Assembly: GCF_038452265.1 (NCBI RefSeq)
Contig: NZ_CP151842.1
Coordinates: 1,116,001 to 1,180,000 of the forward strand
Reading direction: 5' to 3'
From: Vibrio diazotrophicus
GTDB taxonomy: Bacteria > Pseudomonadota > Gammaproteobacteria > Enterobacterales > Vibrionaceae
Length of the DNA stretch: 64,000 nucleotides
The notes below the pieces were generated by a model, which searched no databases, was not told the origin of the DNA, and saw nothing but the letters and a program-made list of their open reading frames with translations. Shown here in pieces: positions 53,197 to 62,544 of this stretch (position 1 is the first letter of the stretch; every line of letters starts with the position of its first letter). Made by a program: the position numbers and the translations under genes.

Positions 53197-54003
53197 CTAG
53201 TTGAATACCGACCAGATAGGTGCGTGGTCAGAAGGTTTGTCGATGCCGCGAAGTTCATAGTCGATATCCGCCTCAACACATTTTTGAGCCAGCGATGGCG
53301 TAGCCAAAATGACATCAATCCGCAGACCTCGGTTGTCATCAAAGCCACGAGAACGGTAATCAAACCACGAGAACTTATCATCAACGCTTGGGTGAAGTTT
53401 ACGGAATGTGTCTTCGAAGCCCCAATCCGTGAGTGTTTTTAGCCACTCGCGTTCCTCTGGTTGGAATGAACATTTACCGGTTTGTAGCCAACGCTTGCGG
53501 TTGGCCTCGCCAATGCCGATATCTGAATCGATTGGGCTGATGTTAATGTCACCCATAACAATAAGCTGTTCATCACTGCTATGGTGCTCAGTTAAATACG
53601 TCATTAAATCTTTATAAAACTGGCGCTTGTATGGGTATTTAATTTCATGTCCGATATTGTCGCCTTGCGGGAAGTAGCCGTTAAGAACAGTCACTTTTTC
53701 GCCGTTGTCATCCAAGAATGTCGCCATGATCATACGCTTTTGATGATCTTCGTTGTCGGTAGGAAAACCTTTCTTAACTTCAATAGGTTCTTTCTTGCAG
53801 AGCATAGCCACACCGTAATGTGCCTTTTGCCCGTGAAAATAGACGTGATAACCCATGGCTTCGACATCTTCGATAGGGAAGGCTTCATCGTGAACTTTGA
53901 TTTCTTGTAAGCCGATAACATCAGGCTGATGTTTATCAATCAGTGCTTTGAGTTGGTGAAGCCTTGCTCGTAACCCATTGATGTTAAAGCTGATAACTTT
54001 CAT
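53197..54003 (-). CDS. xthA: Exodeoxyribonuclease III XthA
   Basis: AP endonuclease and 3'-5' exonuclease of base-excision repair; 268 residues, the same length as in E. coli. The start MKVISFNINGLRAR includes Asn7, LQEIKV supplies metal ligand Glu34, GDINISP is the central motif (about 151), and SDHAPIW near the C-terminus carries the catalytic Asp-His. The gene is alone on its strand. Confidence 0.96.
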   Translation of the reverse strand: MKVISFNINGLRARLHQLKALIDKHQPDVIGLQEIKVHDEAFPIEDVEAMGYHVYFHGQKAHYGVAMLCKKEPIEVKKGFPTDNEDHQKRMIMATFLDDNGEKVTVLNGYFPQGDNIGHEIKYPYKRQFYKDLMTYLTEHHSSDEQLIVMGDINISPIDSDIGIGEANRKRWLQTGKCSFQPEEREWLKTLTDWGFEDTFRKLHPSVDDKFSWFDYRSRGFDDNRGLRIDVILATPSLAQKCVEADIDYELRGIDKPSDHAPIWSVFN

Positions 54004-54254
54004 TGGTTAGTCCTTAATTTGATGTTTATTAAGTCGTTACTAATTGAATTGATTACATAAAAAGGTAACAACGAACGAGATTGATGTTACCACTTAGCTT
54101 GAACAGAACAAACCGAAGAACTCGCTCAAACTGATTGTGTCCGAAAATGGTGAGTTTTGTGTCAGATTTGTATTGATATATCGATAGATTATGGTCTAAT
54201 TTCTAGCTATCTCATTCGATTATATGAGTTTAAACGCTAGCATAAGGATGTTGT

Positions 54255-56375
54255 ATGCGAACACTATCAGTTCAGTGGAAAATTACACTGCTGGCAGGTT
54301 TTTGCCTGCTCGTAACCTCGTTATCTCTTATCGGGTTTTCGGTTTACAATGCTGTTACTAATCAGCAGGTCATTAAAAATCAGAGCGCTGAATCCGTTAT
54401 CAATAAGTCTCAACAATTACTGAAAACCCGCGCACAGTTGAATTCCACTGAAATATCAGAATATCTCAGTGAAGCGATTTATCGTGCAGAAATGCTCTCT
54501 TCAACGTCTTTATTCCTAAAGAAAAACTCGGAAGACAACTTCGGTGAAAGTGAAGCGCTACGTACAGCGCTTAACGAAATGGTTCGCAAATCCGTACTAG
54601 ATTTCCCAACCATCGAAGGCGCTTACCTAGTATTCAAACCTAACGCTCTCGATTCTGAAGACAGTAACTATGTGAATGCCGATTATGTTGGTTCCAACGA
54701 TATCGGACGTTTTGCTCCATATTGGCGATCTGCCGATGATGGCCAGAATGCAATAAATGAAGTTTTAACTGAGAAACAGCTGTCTGATAACGAAAATAGC
54801 GAGCGTTTTGCCTGCCCGATTAATGACGGAAACGCTTGTGTAACTTCGCCACGATTAATTAGCCAAGGAACAGAGCAGTTTTTGGCAACTTCTATTTCAG
54901 TTCCAATCGTTGTTGATGAGGAAGTGATTGGCTTTTACGGAATCGATTTAAAGTTAGATCCTTTGTTGGTTGTCGCGAAAGACTCTGATAGCAGCTTATT
55001 TAATGGTGAAGGCAAAATTTTCATTATTAGTTTGGATGGAACACTTATCGCCAGTGATGATCAAGCTCTGACTATTGGACAACCATTTGGCGGCTCAAGC
55101 GTTTCTAAAGACAAGGTTTCAAGGCTTTTGTCTGGTAAAAAAGTCGAATCATTGTGGAGTGAAGATGGGCAATGGATGACGGTGTTTGCACCGATTACCG
55201 TTGCTAATCAGACTTGGGGCGTGATATTCGAGATGCCCCGTAGCAGTGTTCTTAAAGATGCAGACGAACTCGATAGCGTAATTACTGCGCAAGTAGAAAG
55301 TGGCGTAAAAGTAGAATTGCTTGCTGGGTTATTATTTGCTGTTTTGGGGTTAACGGTGATTGCTTACACAGCGTCACGCATAGTAAAGCCAATTCGTGAA
55401 GTCGTCGTGCGTTTGAATGACATTGCTGATGGTGAAGGCGACTTAACTCAGCGTTTAGATGTTCAATCGCAAGATGAAATCGGTCAGTTGGCTCACGGGT
55501 TCAATAAGTTTCTAGACAAACTGCAATCCACAATAAGGCAAGTGATTGAAACCACTCATTCAGTTGCGGACACCACTGAGCAGGCAAAGATCACTGCTGG
55601 TGAGACAAGACGTAGCAGTGAAGCGCAGTTTAGAGAAGTCGACCTTGTTGCTACCGCCTCTGAAGAGATGACGCAGACAGCGAGCTTAGTTGTCCAGAAT
55701 GCAGAAAATGCGGTACATGCAGCAGAGCAAGCAAATGAGTCTGCTCGTATCGGTCAGGAAGTGATTAAAACTTCGGAAGCTGAGATGCTCAACTTGGTCA
55801 ATACCATGAACCGCGCCGTGCCTATTGTTGAAGATCTAGCGCGTAACAACGTCAATATCACTGATATTCTTGAGGTGATTGAAGGCATTTCAGAACAGAC
55901 GAACTTACTCGCACTCAATGCTGCTATTGAAGCGGCTCGGGCAGGAGAGCAAGGAAGAGGCTTTGCAGTGGTTGCAGATGAAGTTCGCAACCTTGCTAGT
56001 CGGACACAGGCGTCGGTTGGTGAAATCCGAACAGTGATCGAGAAAGTTGAAAAAGGCACCCGTGATGTGGTGAACGCTATCCAAGAAGGCAACAGTTTGG
56101 CGAATGGGACGGCGTCGCATGTACAGCAAGCCGTGTCTGAGCTGAACAAGATTTTCGATGCCATCTCAGCGATTAACGATATGAACTCTCAGATTGTGAA
56201 AGCCGCAGAAGAACAGCAAACGGTTTCCGCTGAAGTGAATCAAAACGTGGCGAATATTCGGGATCTGAGTGCTCAGATACTAGAGCAGGCTGGGGAATCT
56301 GAAGCTGTAGGTGCAGAAATTAGCTCACTCTCAAAACAGCAGCAAGCACTGGTGAATCAGTTTAAAGTGAGTTAA
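54255..56375 (+). CDS. Methyl-accepting chemotaxis protein with dCache sensor
   Basis: 706-residue chemoreceptor. TM1 lies at about 9-30. A roughly 300-residue periplasmic domain follows with a dCache-like layout (SPRLISQGTEQFLATSISVPIV, then GEGKIFIISLDGTLIAS), the usual amino-acid or small-metabolite sensor fold. TM2 lies at about 350-372, then HAMP and the signalling domain with tip EQTNLLALNAAIEAARAGEQ near 550. Its ligand is not readable. AAGGA precedes the ATG. It occupies the place of VC1859. Confidence 0.93.
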   Translation: MRTLSVQWKITLLAGFCLLVTSLSLIGFSVYNAVTNQQVIKNQSAESVINKSQQLLKTRAQLNSTEISEYLSEAIYRAEMLSSTSLFLKKNSEDNFGESEALRTALNEMVRKSVLDFPTIEGAYLVFKPNALDSEDSNYVNADYVGSNDIGRFAPYWRSADDGQNAINEVLTEKQLSDNENSERFACPINDGNACVTSPRLISQGTEQFLATSISVPIVVDEEVIGFYGIDLKLDPLLVVAKDSDSSLFNGEGKIFIISLDGTLIASDDQALTIGQPFGGSSVSKDKVSRLLSGKKVESLWSEDGQWMTVFAPITVANQTWGVIFEMPRSSVLKDADELDSVITAQVESGVKVELLAGLLFAVLGLTVIAYTASRIVKPIREVVVRLNDIADGEGDLTQRLDVQSQDEIGQLAHGFNKFLDKLQSTIRQVIETTHSVADTTEQAKITAGETRRSSEAQFREVDLVATASEEMTQTASLVVQNAENAVHAAEQANESARIGQEVIKTSEAEMLNLVNTMNRAVPIVEDLARNNVNITDILEVIEGISEQTNLLALNAAIEAARAGEQGRGFAVVADEVRNLASRTQASVGEIRTVIEKVEKGTRDVVNAIQEGNSLANGTASHVQQAVSELNKIFDAISAINDMNSQIVKAAEEQQTVSAEVNQNVANIRDLSAQILEQAGESEAVGAEISSLSKQQQALVNQFKVS

Positions 56376-56404
56376 TAGCTTCTAAGTAGTTTATTTTAAT
56401 AAAG

Positions 56405-56430
56405 AAGAGCGCGAATTAAGCGCTCTTTTC
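56405..56430. terminator. Terminator overlapping the 3' end of ybaM
   Basis: An 8-bp stem AAGAGCGC/GCGCTCTT with a seven-base loop and TTTT, between two convergent genes; the stem covers the last codons of ybaM. Confidence 0.7.
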
Positions 56431-56586
56431 CTTTTCTAACTTAGCTTGAAAATCGGACTTTACGATTTCTAACGCTGCGAGAGCAACTTTGGTGTCGACG
56501 TTATTGGATTCCAGAAGACAAATAAGATCAACGGCAAGCTTGATTTCATCGGGTGCATTTTCTAAAGAAGAGCTGGTGTCGTTCAT
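56416..56586 (-). CDS. ybaM: YbaM family protein (DUF2496)
   Basis: 56 residues: MNDTSSSLENAPDEIKLAVD, then LICLLESNNVDTKVALAALE and a lysine-rich end. The core SLENAPDEIKLAVDLI is nearly that of E. coli YbaM, which also lies just after priC. The ATG follows the priC stop with no gap (TAAATG), so they are translationally coupled. Function unknown. Confidence 0.85.
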   Translation of the reverse strand: MNDTSSSLENAPDEIKLAVDLICLLESNNVDTKVALAALEIVKSDFQAKLEKEKSA

Positions 56587-57135
56587 TTATTGATTCTTCT
56601 CTCTAAAGGTAATCTGTTTTTCAATTTTTGTTTTCGCTTCCTGACAGCGTTTAAGTCTCTGTTCCGCTGCGAGCAACGCTTGCTGAGCACTTGTTTTCTC
56701 AGCTCCAAACGTGCCCTCGACTGCCATTTGCTTATCTTGAACAAGGAGCATCAGTCTTCGTTCCCAGTCTTGGTGCTGTGCAAGATCCTGATACAAATCG
56801 CTGATTGGCTTCCTTGTGTCTCTGTAATGTTTTGGTTCTTTCTTGCGAATAGCTTGGGTTGACATTTCGCGCTGAATTGCGCCAATCTGAGCAAGAAGAC
56901 GTTCTGTAAGATACTCCGCCCGAGGTTGAGTCAGTTTTCCCGCCTTTTGCTCTCGGAGAATGGCATTCAATGTACTTTCTGTTTCTATAACACACGGAGT
57001 CAAAAGCTTACCGTGGCAGTGAAACAAGGTGTCATCAAACAAAGGGCGATAGTGTTCACCTCGAGTTCGGTCAATCAGTGCAGCAGTTGATTTAAGTTCT
57101 TCAATGATCGAATTTAATCTAGACAAGTCTTTCAT
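56587..57135 (-). CDS. priC: Primosomal replication protein PriC
   Basis: 182 residues, almost wholly helical and rich in Lys, Gln and Glu, matching PriC in length and in its LPxRAEYLTERLLAQIGAIQ-like middle part (here PRAEYLTERLLAQIGAIQRE). PriC reloads DnaB at abandoned replication forks. Its ATG at 57135 overlaps the stop of the TSUP gene (ATGA), and its stop abuts ybaM. The ybaM neighbour independently supports the call. Confidence 0.85.
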   Translation of the reverse strand: MKDLSRLNSIIEELKSTAALIDRTRGEHYRPLFDDTLFHCHGKLLTPCVIETESTLNAILREQKAGKLTQPRAEYLTERLLAQIGAIQREMSTQAIRKKEPKHYRDTRKPISDLYQDLAQHQDWERRLMLLVQDKQMAVEGTFGAEKTSAQQALLAAEQRLKRCQEAKTKIEKQITFREKNQ

Positions 57136-57914
57136 AGCGTCACAAACCAAGCGTCATAAGCAAGTTTTACCGCAAGTATACTGACTACGGTGACAAATAC
57201 AGGGCGAATAAATTTAGCGCCAAAACGAATCGCGGAATGCGCTCCGACAAAAGCGCCAGCCATTAAACAAACACCCATGGTTAAACCGAGTACCCAGTCA
57301 ATATGGCCTAAAATCGCGAAGGTGATCAACGACGTCAGGTTGCTGGTGAAATTCATTGCTTTGGCTAAACCAGATGCCAACAGGATGTTTAAGCGATAAA
57401 GCGCCATGGAACTCACTGTCCAGAATGCCCCTGTTCCTGGGCCAGCTAGGCCATCGTAAAACCCTAAGCCAAAACCTTGTAGATATTGCTTAGTATTGAA
57501 TTTCTTACATCCGGCAGGCATTTCATTTTGTACCGTTGTAGGGGCTTTGTGCCAAACTGTATAAATTGCAGCAGCAAGAATGATTAACGGGAGCACTTTT
57601 TGTAACCAGTCGGTGCTGATAGCATCAACGACAAGGGTACCCACAGTTGCACCGATTAGAGTCATCACGAACGCTCGCAGCCAGTACTTCGGCTTAAAGA
57701 GCTTCTTTCGGTAATAAGTAAATGCAGCAGTGGAGGATGCAAAAGTCGCAGCAAGTTTATTTGTACCCAGAGCAATATGTGGAGGCAGCCCTAAAGAAAG
57801 CAATGTAGGGACAGTTAGCATGCCACCACCGCCGGCGACAGCGTCTATAAATCCAGCAATAAAAGCTACTAAAGCCAACACGACCAACATGGTTGGTTCG
57901 ACAAATTCAATCAA
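57132..57914 (-). CDS. yfcA: TSUP family (TauE/SafE-like) membrane permease
   Basis: About 260 residues with eight hydrophobic segments. The signature FIDAVAGGGGMLTVPTLL near the N-terminus and the GFYDGLAGPGTGAFW repeat are characteristic of the YfcA branch. Likely exports or imports a small sulfur- or carbon-containing anion; the substrate is unknown. A TTG at 57914 (IEFVEPTML...) with AGGA eight bases upstream is the favoured start; an ATG at 57965 would add a non-conserved extension. It is translationally coupled to priC. Confidence 0.85.
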   Translation of the reverse strand: MIEFVEPTMLVVLALVAFIAGFIDAVAGGGGMLTVPTLLSLGLPPHIALGTNKLAATFASSTAAFTYYRKKLFKPKYWLRAFVMTLIGATVGTLVVDAISTDWLQKVLPLIILAAAIYTVWHKAPTTVQNEMPAGCKKFNTKQYLQGFGLGFYDGLAGPGTGAFWTVSSMALYRLNILLASGLAKAMNFTSNLTSLITFAILGHIDWVLGLTMGVCLMAGAFVGAHSAIRFGAKFIRPVFVTVVSILAVKLAYDAWFVTL

Positions 57915-58070
57915 AAATACGTTCCTGATTTCTATTTTTTTAAGTGATAAGTAGGGGAGGATCAACCCAAACTATTGGGGCTGCAGTCAAGCAGCAAGCG
58001 AATGAGACCTCATGAACATAGTTTACTTTTTCTTTAATGATAGTGATTGGCGCAAATGAACAGCATCAAC

Positions 58071-58097
58071 TCCCTTGCAGTAGCAAACAGCAAGGGA
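58071..58097 (-). other. Hairpin downstream of dinG
   Basis: An 8-bp stem TCCCTTGC/GCAAGGGA with an 11-base loop, 14 bases after the dinG stop. There is no T-run, so it is a weak terminator candidate. Confidence 0.4.
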
Positions 58098-58110
58098 ACT
58101 AGCACGTTTA

Positions 58111-60186
58111 TTAATATTCGATGGTTCGCTTAAACGGAGGAAGGGAGTCTAACAACGCCTTTCCGTATCGTTTTGATACCACTCTGCGATCAAGTATCAC
58201 GACTCTACCAGAATCCTGCTCTTTACGCAGCAAACGTCCTACAGATTGAATCAGCTTTTTACTTGCTTCTGGTACCGATATTTGTAAAAACGGATTACCG
58301 CCACGATGTTCAATATACTCAGCGTGTGCCTGCTCTACAGGTGAGGTTGGAACAGCAAACGGTATCTTGGTAATAATCAGGTTTTCTAATAAGTCACCCG
58401 GTAAGTCTAATCCTTCCGAAAAACTTCCCGTACCAAATAACACGCTTGTTTTTCCGCACTGCACGAGCATTTTATGTTTTTTTAGAATTTCTCCGCGAGA
58501 TTTTTCACCTTGAATCTGAAGTGTCCAACCCTTTTGAGTGATGGTTGAGGACAACTTTTCCGCGACTTCTTTCATCTGCCAATAAGAAGCAAACAAGACA
58601 AGGTTGGCTTTGTCAGCAACTAGATACTCTTTTACTTTATCAGCGAGATAAGGAGTAAAATCTTTCGCAGGTGGTTCAAGTTTCATTACAGGAACCAACA
58701 GTTCTCCCTGCTCTATGTAGTTAAACGGTGATGCCAGTGAGAGAAATTGAACACCATCTTCAGGTTTTTCACTGATACCTGCTTGGCGACAGAAAAAACT
58801 GAACGAGTTGAGAGCCCGTAATGTTGCTGATACCAGAATAGCACCGATACAACGACTCCAAATTTGTTGATCAAGCTGCCAACCGATTTCTAAAGGAGAA
58901 ACGTGAACTGTAAAGTCGCCTTCACGTTCAGTATGGGTTTGTAGCCAACGAGCCAGCGGTGCGCCTTTTTCTCGTTTAGGTTCAGCCATTAGGTTCCATA
59001 CTTGGTATAAATTGTCTAAACGTTGAATGTAGAAACCCAGTTCCGTCAGCGCAGGCTCAGCTAAGCGAGAAGCCAGTTCTCCTTCCTTTACTTTTTCCGC
59101 TATCAAATCTGCAATTTTCGCAACACTTTGATTAGCCTTCTGGCTCTGGCGTTTTAGATGCTTTGATTCTTCTTCCAGCCACTGAGGCAAATCGCCGTGC
59201 TCAAAGCGATAAATGTTGTCTTCAAAAGAAGCGGGATCAAAGCGCTGGGTCAGCTGGCTTAATCCAGGAATTAACTCTTGGATTGCGGTTTGTGCTTCAT
59301 CTAAAAAGCGAGATGCCCGTTTTGCATCAGCGAGATTGCTCAATTTAGGTAAAGAGCGGTTGAGACTTTCAAGCCAAGAGGCTGCCCCTTTTAACGAAGT
59401 TGCGGCTGAAGCGTGATCCCTAGCAACATGAGGAAGGTGGTGTGCTTCGTCGAAGATATAAATTGTGTTTTCAGGCTCAGGTAAGATAACACCGCCACCC
59501 AATTCGGCATCTGCCATCACTAAACTGTGGTTTGCAATAATCACATCCGCTTTATCGAGTTCTGAACGTGCTTTTTGGAATGGACAGTGTCTGTGTGCCG
59601 GAAAGCTGCCGTTACAGCTGTGTTTGTCGCTGACAATAGAGCTCCAGATTTCATCACTGATCGTTTTAGGCCAGGAATCTCTGTCTCCGTCCCAGTTTCC
59701 TCTATTAAAGGCGTCAAACATGGTCTCTAACATGTTGATGTCAGCAGCCTTGGGCTTGGTTTCAAACATTGCGAGTTGAGCACCATCTGCGCCTGAAGCT
59801 GCGGCCAACTTTTCAGCGCAGCAATAGCGTTGGCGACCTTTAGCAATAATAAACGTAAAAGTTTGGTCAGTGATTCGTCTATATAGAGGTAAATCTTTAT
59901 GAATCAGCTGTTCTTGCAATGCAACTGTGGCGGTGGATACCACAACTTTACGATTATTGGAGACCGCGACAGGAATCACTCCCATTAGATAGGCGAGTGA
60001 TTTACCAATTCCGGTGCCAGCTTCAGCCACCATCATCCGAGTTGACTTGTGATAGCTGCCACACAATGTCTTTGCAATTTCTGCAACAAGAAAGTTTTGC
60101 GCTCGGCGAGGAACGAAATTATCGAGCTGATTTTGCAGGTTTTGGTAACTACTGCGGATCGATTGTTGGATTTTTTTTGTAAGCAT
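58111..60186 (-). CDS. dinG: ATP-dependent DNA helicase DinG
   Basis: XPD-like 5'-3' helicase that resolves R-loops and D-loops; 691 residues. Walker A AGTGIGKS is at residues 56-63. Iron-sulfur-cluster cysteines are in QRYCCAEK and CNGSFPAHRHC. The DEAH box is IFDEAHHL, and helicase motif VI is SVGRLLRK. The start MLTKKIQQSIRSSYQ at 60186 is family-like; the frame is open 12 codons further. I see no LexA box just upstream, although dinG is SOS-induced in E. coli. Confidence 0.95.
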   Translation of the reverse strand: MLTKKIQQSIRSSYQNLQNQLDNFVPRRAQNFLVAEIAKTLCGSYHKSTRMMVAEAGTGIGKSLAYLMGVIPVAVSNNRKVVVSTATVALQEQLIHKDLPLYRRITDQTFTFIIAKGRQRYCCAEKLAAASGADGAQLAMFETKPKAADINMLETMFDAFNRGNWDGDRDSWPKTISDEIWSSIVSDKHSCNGSFPAHRHCPFQKARSELDKADVIIANHSLVMADAELGGGVILPEPENTIYIFDEAHHLPHVARDHASAATSLKGAASWLESLNRSLPKLSNLADAKRASRFLDEAQTAIQELIPGLSQLTQRFDPASFEDNIYRFEHGDLPQWLEEESKHLKRQSQKANQSVAKIADLIAEKVKEGELASRLAEPALTELGFYIQRLDNLYQVWNLMAEPKREKGAPLARWLQTHTEREGDFTVHVSPLEIGWQLDQQIWSRCIGAILVSATLRALNSFSFFCRQAGISEKPEDGVQFLSLASPFNYIEQGELLVPVMKLEPPAKDFTPYLADKVKEYLVADKANLVLFASYWQMKEVAEKLSSTITQKGWTLQIQGEKSRGEILKKHKMLVQCGKTSVLFGTGSFSEGLDLPGDLLENLIITKIPFAVPTSPVEQAHAEYIEHRGGNPFLQISVPEASKKLIQSVGRLLRKEQDSGRVVILDRRVVSKRYGKALLDSLPPFKRTIEY

Positions 60187-60697
60187 AACGAGCCCTGCGT
60201 GACGGGAATCGCATGTTAGCACAGTTTACAAATCCTACGTAGCTCACGAATTTGCATCATTTTAAAAGGAATATAGATCTCCTTCACAAAAAAAAACTGA
60301 ACCTTCAGGAACTTAAATTTAATTTACAAAATAAAAAATATAAAACTTTACAATATTGATAACGAGTTTATTTAATTCTAATTAATGCGTATTTGAATGT
60401 ATTTTTCAGAATTAAATACCAATCTAGTTGTTTGTGAAACGTTTACATTTTTATGAATATTTCAATACATCCTGTTTGATAAATGTTCATTTTTTAGATT
60501 AAGTTAATGATTTAAAATGATTTTATTTATTTTTATGCGACCAATTTAGAGTATTTGACACGCAGGATATTCTTTTGCAATCTAAACCTCGAAATTTAGT
60601 GGCGGTAGGAACTAACCGAAGAGTTGGTCACTACCATCAAAAATAAAAGGGAACCGGACAAGGATTTCCCAAATTTAAGAAAAGGCAGTGGATTATT
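60187..60697. promoter_or_regulatory. AT-rich dinG/ompT intergenic region
   Basis: About 510 bases with no gene. The central part (about 60270-60540) is extremely AT-rich. A TTGACA -35 (60555-60560) with a poor -10 17 bases later (CAATCT) could be the ompT promoter. A CRP-like half site TGTGA (60433-60437) has a poor right half. V. cholerae ompT is known to be controlled by CRP and ToxR. Confidence 0.4.
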
Positions 60698-61687
60698 ATG
60701 AAAAAGACTCTATTAGCACTAGCTGTTCTTGCAGCAGCAGGTTCAGCACAAGCTGGTATCGAACTTTACAACCAAGACGGTGTAACTGTTAACCTTAAAG
60801 GTGACATCGAAATCACTTACCAAAACTCTACTTCTTCAGCTTCTATGAGCCAACAAATCGAAGATGCAGATTTTGGTTTTGATGTACGTTACGCAATCAA
60901 TGACCAAGTTTCTTTTGGTGCAATGTGGGAGTTTAACGGTTCAGACACTAACAACGAAGAGTGGACTAAGAACGGCGATAACTACGTTGCTCTTTACACT
61001 GCGGACTTTGGTTCTATTAAGTTAGGTCGTCTATGTACTGCAATCGATGATATTGGTATTGGTAACGACTACCAATTCGGTATTGATGCATTCTTCTCTT
61101 CTGACACATTTGAATGTCAAGACGAAGCGGTTCGTTATGACTACGACAATGGCATGTTCTACGCAACTCTTGGTTATGTTCAAAACAAGATTGACGGTAA
61201 AGTTGGCAAAAACAATGCTAATGACAATGCTCAAAACCAAGGCTCTGAAGGCGATTACATTGATGGTTATGTAGGTGTTCGTGTTGCTGGTTTCGACCTT
61301 AAAGCAATCGTGGCAGATTACGATGATGATCAAGCAAACGGCACTTCAAATACTCTATTTGGTGCTGAAGTTGCGTACGGCGCTATTGAGAATTTAAATC
61401 TGTCAGTAGGTTACTACACAGTAGATCGTACTGAAGCTAACGCTAATCAAGACAATGACACTTGGGCTCTAGCTGCTGATTACACTATGGGTAAATGGAA
61501 CTTTGGTACTGGTTACTCTGATTCTAGCTCAGATGTTGCTAACACTGATTCTTCTCGTTGGTTTGTAAACGCTGGTTATGCTTTGGCTCCTTCTACTACT
61601 GCATATGTTGAATTTGCAGGCGTAGATAGCGATGAGACTCTTAACAACGACAACCTAGCAGCTGTTGGTGTTAAAGCTTCTTTCTAA
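60698..61687 (+). CDS. ompT: OmpT-type general porin
   Basis: 329-residue outer-membrane trimeric porin of the Vibrio OmpT class (VC1854 position). The signal peptide is MKKTLLALAVLAAAGSAQAG (cleavage after residue 19). A 16-strand-type barrel pattern follows with acidic loops (NDNAQNQGSEGDYIDG) and C-terminal VKASF. Two cysteines (RLCTAIDD and FECQDE) lie in loop regions and could pair. Codon choice is biased to that of highly expressed genes. A strong terminator follows. Confidence 0.88.
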   Translation: MKKTLLALAVLAAAGSAQAGIELYNQDGVTVNLKGDIEITYQNSTSSASMSQQIEDADFGFDVRYAINDQVSFGAMWEFNGSDTNNEEWTKNGDNYVALYTADFGSIKLGRLCTAIDDIGIGNDYQFGIDAFFSSDTFECQDEAVRYDYDNGMFYATLGYVQNKIDGKVGKNNANDNAQNQGSEGDYIDGYVGVRVAGFDLKAIVADYDDDQANGTSNTLFGAEVAYGAIENLNLSVGYYTVDRTEANANQDNDTWALAADYTMGKWNFGTGYSDSSSDVANTDSSRWFVNAGYALAPSTTAYVEFAGVDSDETLNNDNLAAVGVKASF

Positions 61688-61713
61688 TTTCTTAAGAAAT
61701 TGAAATTTTATGT

Positions 61714-61740
61714 AAAAGCCACCTTATGGTGGCTTTTTTA
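61714..61740 (+). terminator. Terminator of ompT
   Basis: A 10-bp stem AAAAGCCACC/GGTGGCTTTT around TTAT with a T-run. Confidence 0.9.
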
Positions 61741-61797
61741 CTTAATATACTTTTGGTAAAAGTTATTAATACAATATGAATAATTAAGGGTGAGTGG

Positions 61798-62463
61798 ATG
61801 ACTAACAAATTATGGGCTGTTTTGGTAGCTGCGTTCTCTTTTAGTGGCATTTCTGTTGCTGCAAGTATTATTCCTAGTTCGGGTGTTTCAATACTTTACG
61901 TTAATGGTCAACCTGCAGAAGAAAAGTTGGCAGAGAATCAGCTCAAAGACGGCTTTAATCAGGTTGTAGTGCGTATGGATAAAAATATGGCACCTGCTGG
62001 AGCGAGTAGTTCTGATGTCTTTACTTCAAAACCATATGTTTTAAATATTGAAAATGTGCATAGTGATTTAAAAATTGCTCATCCTCAAGCTCGTAGCAAA
62101 ATGGAAGCAGATAAGGCTTTTAAATCTGACCAACCAAATTGGTTACTTGAGCAGGATGGAAAAGTAATTAGCTACAAGCAAGAAGTTCTAAAAGGTAAGT
62201 CTGGCTTATTTCCTTATCTAGGTATGGAGAAGTTGATTGCGGAACATAACCAATCTCGTGGTATTTACTTTGAGAATGGTCAGGTTGTTGATCAGCCAGT
62301 AGCAGTCCAAGTTGCTAAGGTTACTGCAAACTCAGCAACAAGCGATAAAGCACCTAAACCCCAAGTCATTACGAACAATGTTGAACAGTTAAAAGCTTGG
62401 TATTTGCAGTCATCAACCGAAGAGCGTAAGGCCTTCCGCCGTTGGATGATTGACCAAGAGTAA
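61798..62463 (+). CDS. yccT: YccT family periplasmic protein (DUF2057)
   Basis: 221 residues with a signal peptide ending near ISVAAS (about residue 22). DUF2057 features: ILYVNGQPAEEKL, NQVVVRMDKNM and the C-terminal QLKAWYLQSSTEERKAFRRW. Function is unclear; YccT in E. coli has been linked to curli repression. It starts 58 bp after the ompT terminator as a separate unit. Confidence 0.88.
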   Translation: MTNKLWAVLVAAFSFSGISVAASIIPSSGVSILYVNGQPAEEKLAENQLKDGFNQVVVRMDKNMAPAGASSSDVFTSKPYVLNIENVHSDLKIAHPQARSKMEADKAFKSDQPNWLLEQDGKVISYKQEVLKGKSGLFPYLGMEKLIAEHNQSRGIYFENGQVVDQPVAVQVAKVTANSATSDKAPKPQVITNNVEQLKAWYLQSSTEERKAFRRWMIDQE

Positions 62464-62467
62464 TTTA

Positions 62468-62500
62468 AAGCGCCAGTCTAGAGACTGGCGTTTGCTTTTA
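62468..62500. terminator. Terminator between yccT and ychJ
   Basis: A GC-rich inverted repeat CGCCAGTC/GACTGGCG (62471-62490) with TAGA loop, then TTTGCTTTT. Confidence 0.7.
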
Positions 62501-62544
62501 TAGCGGTTTGGTATTTATTTTCGAATAAAACGAAGCGGGTAGAT

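Noticed and set aside
60187..60240. LexA box upstream of dinG
   Set aside because: CTGT is present once, but no correctly spaced ACAG partner was found.
60433..60448. CRP site upstream of ompT
   Set aside because: TGTGA is perfect, but the right half (TACAT) is poor. It is noted in the intergenic entry only.
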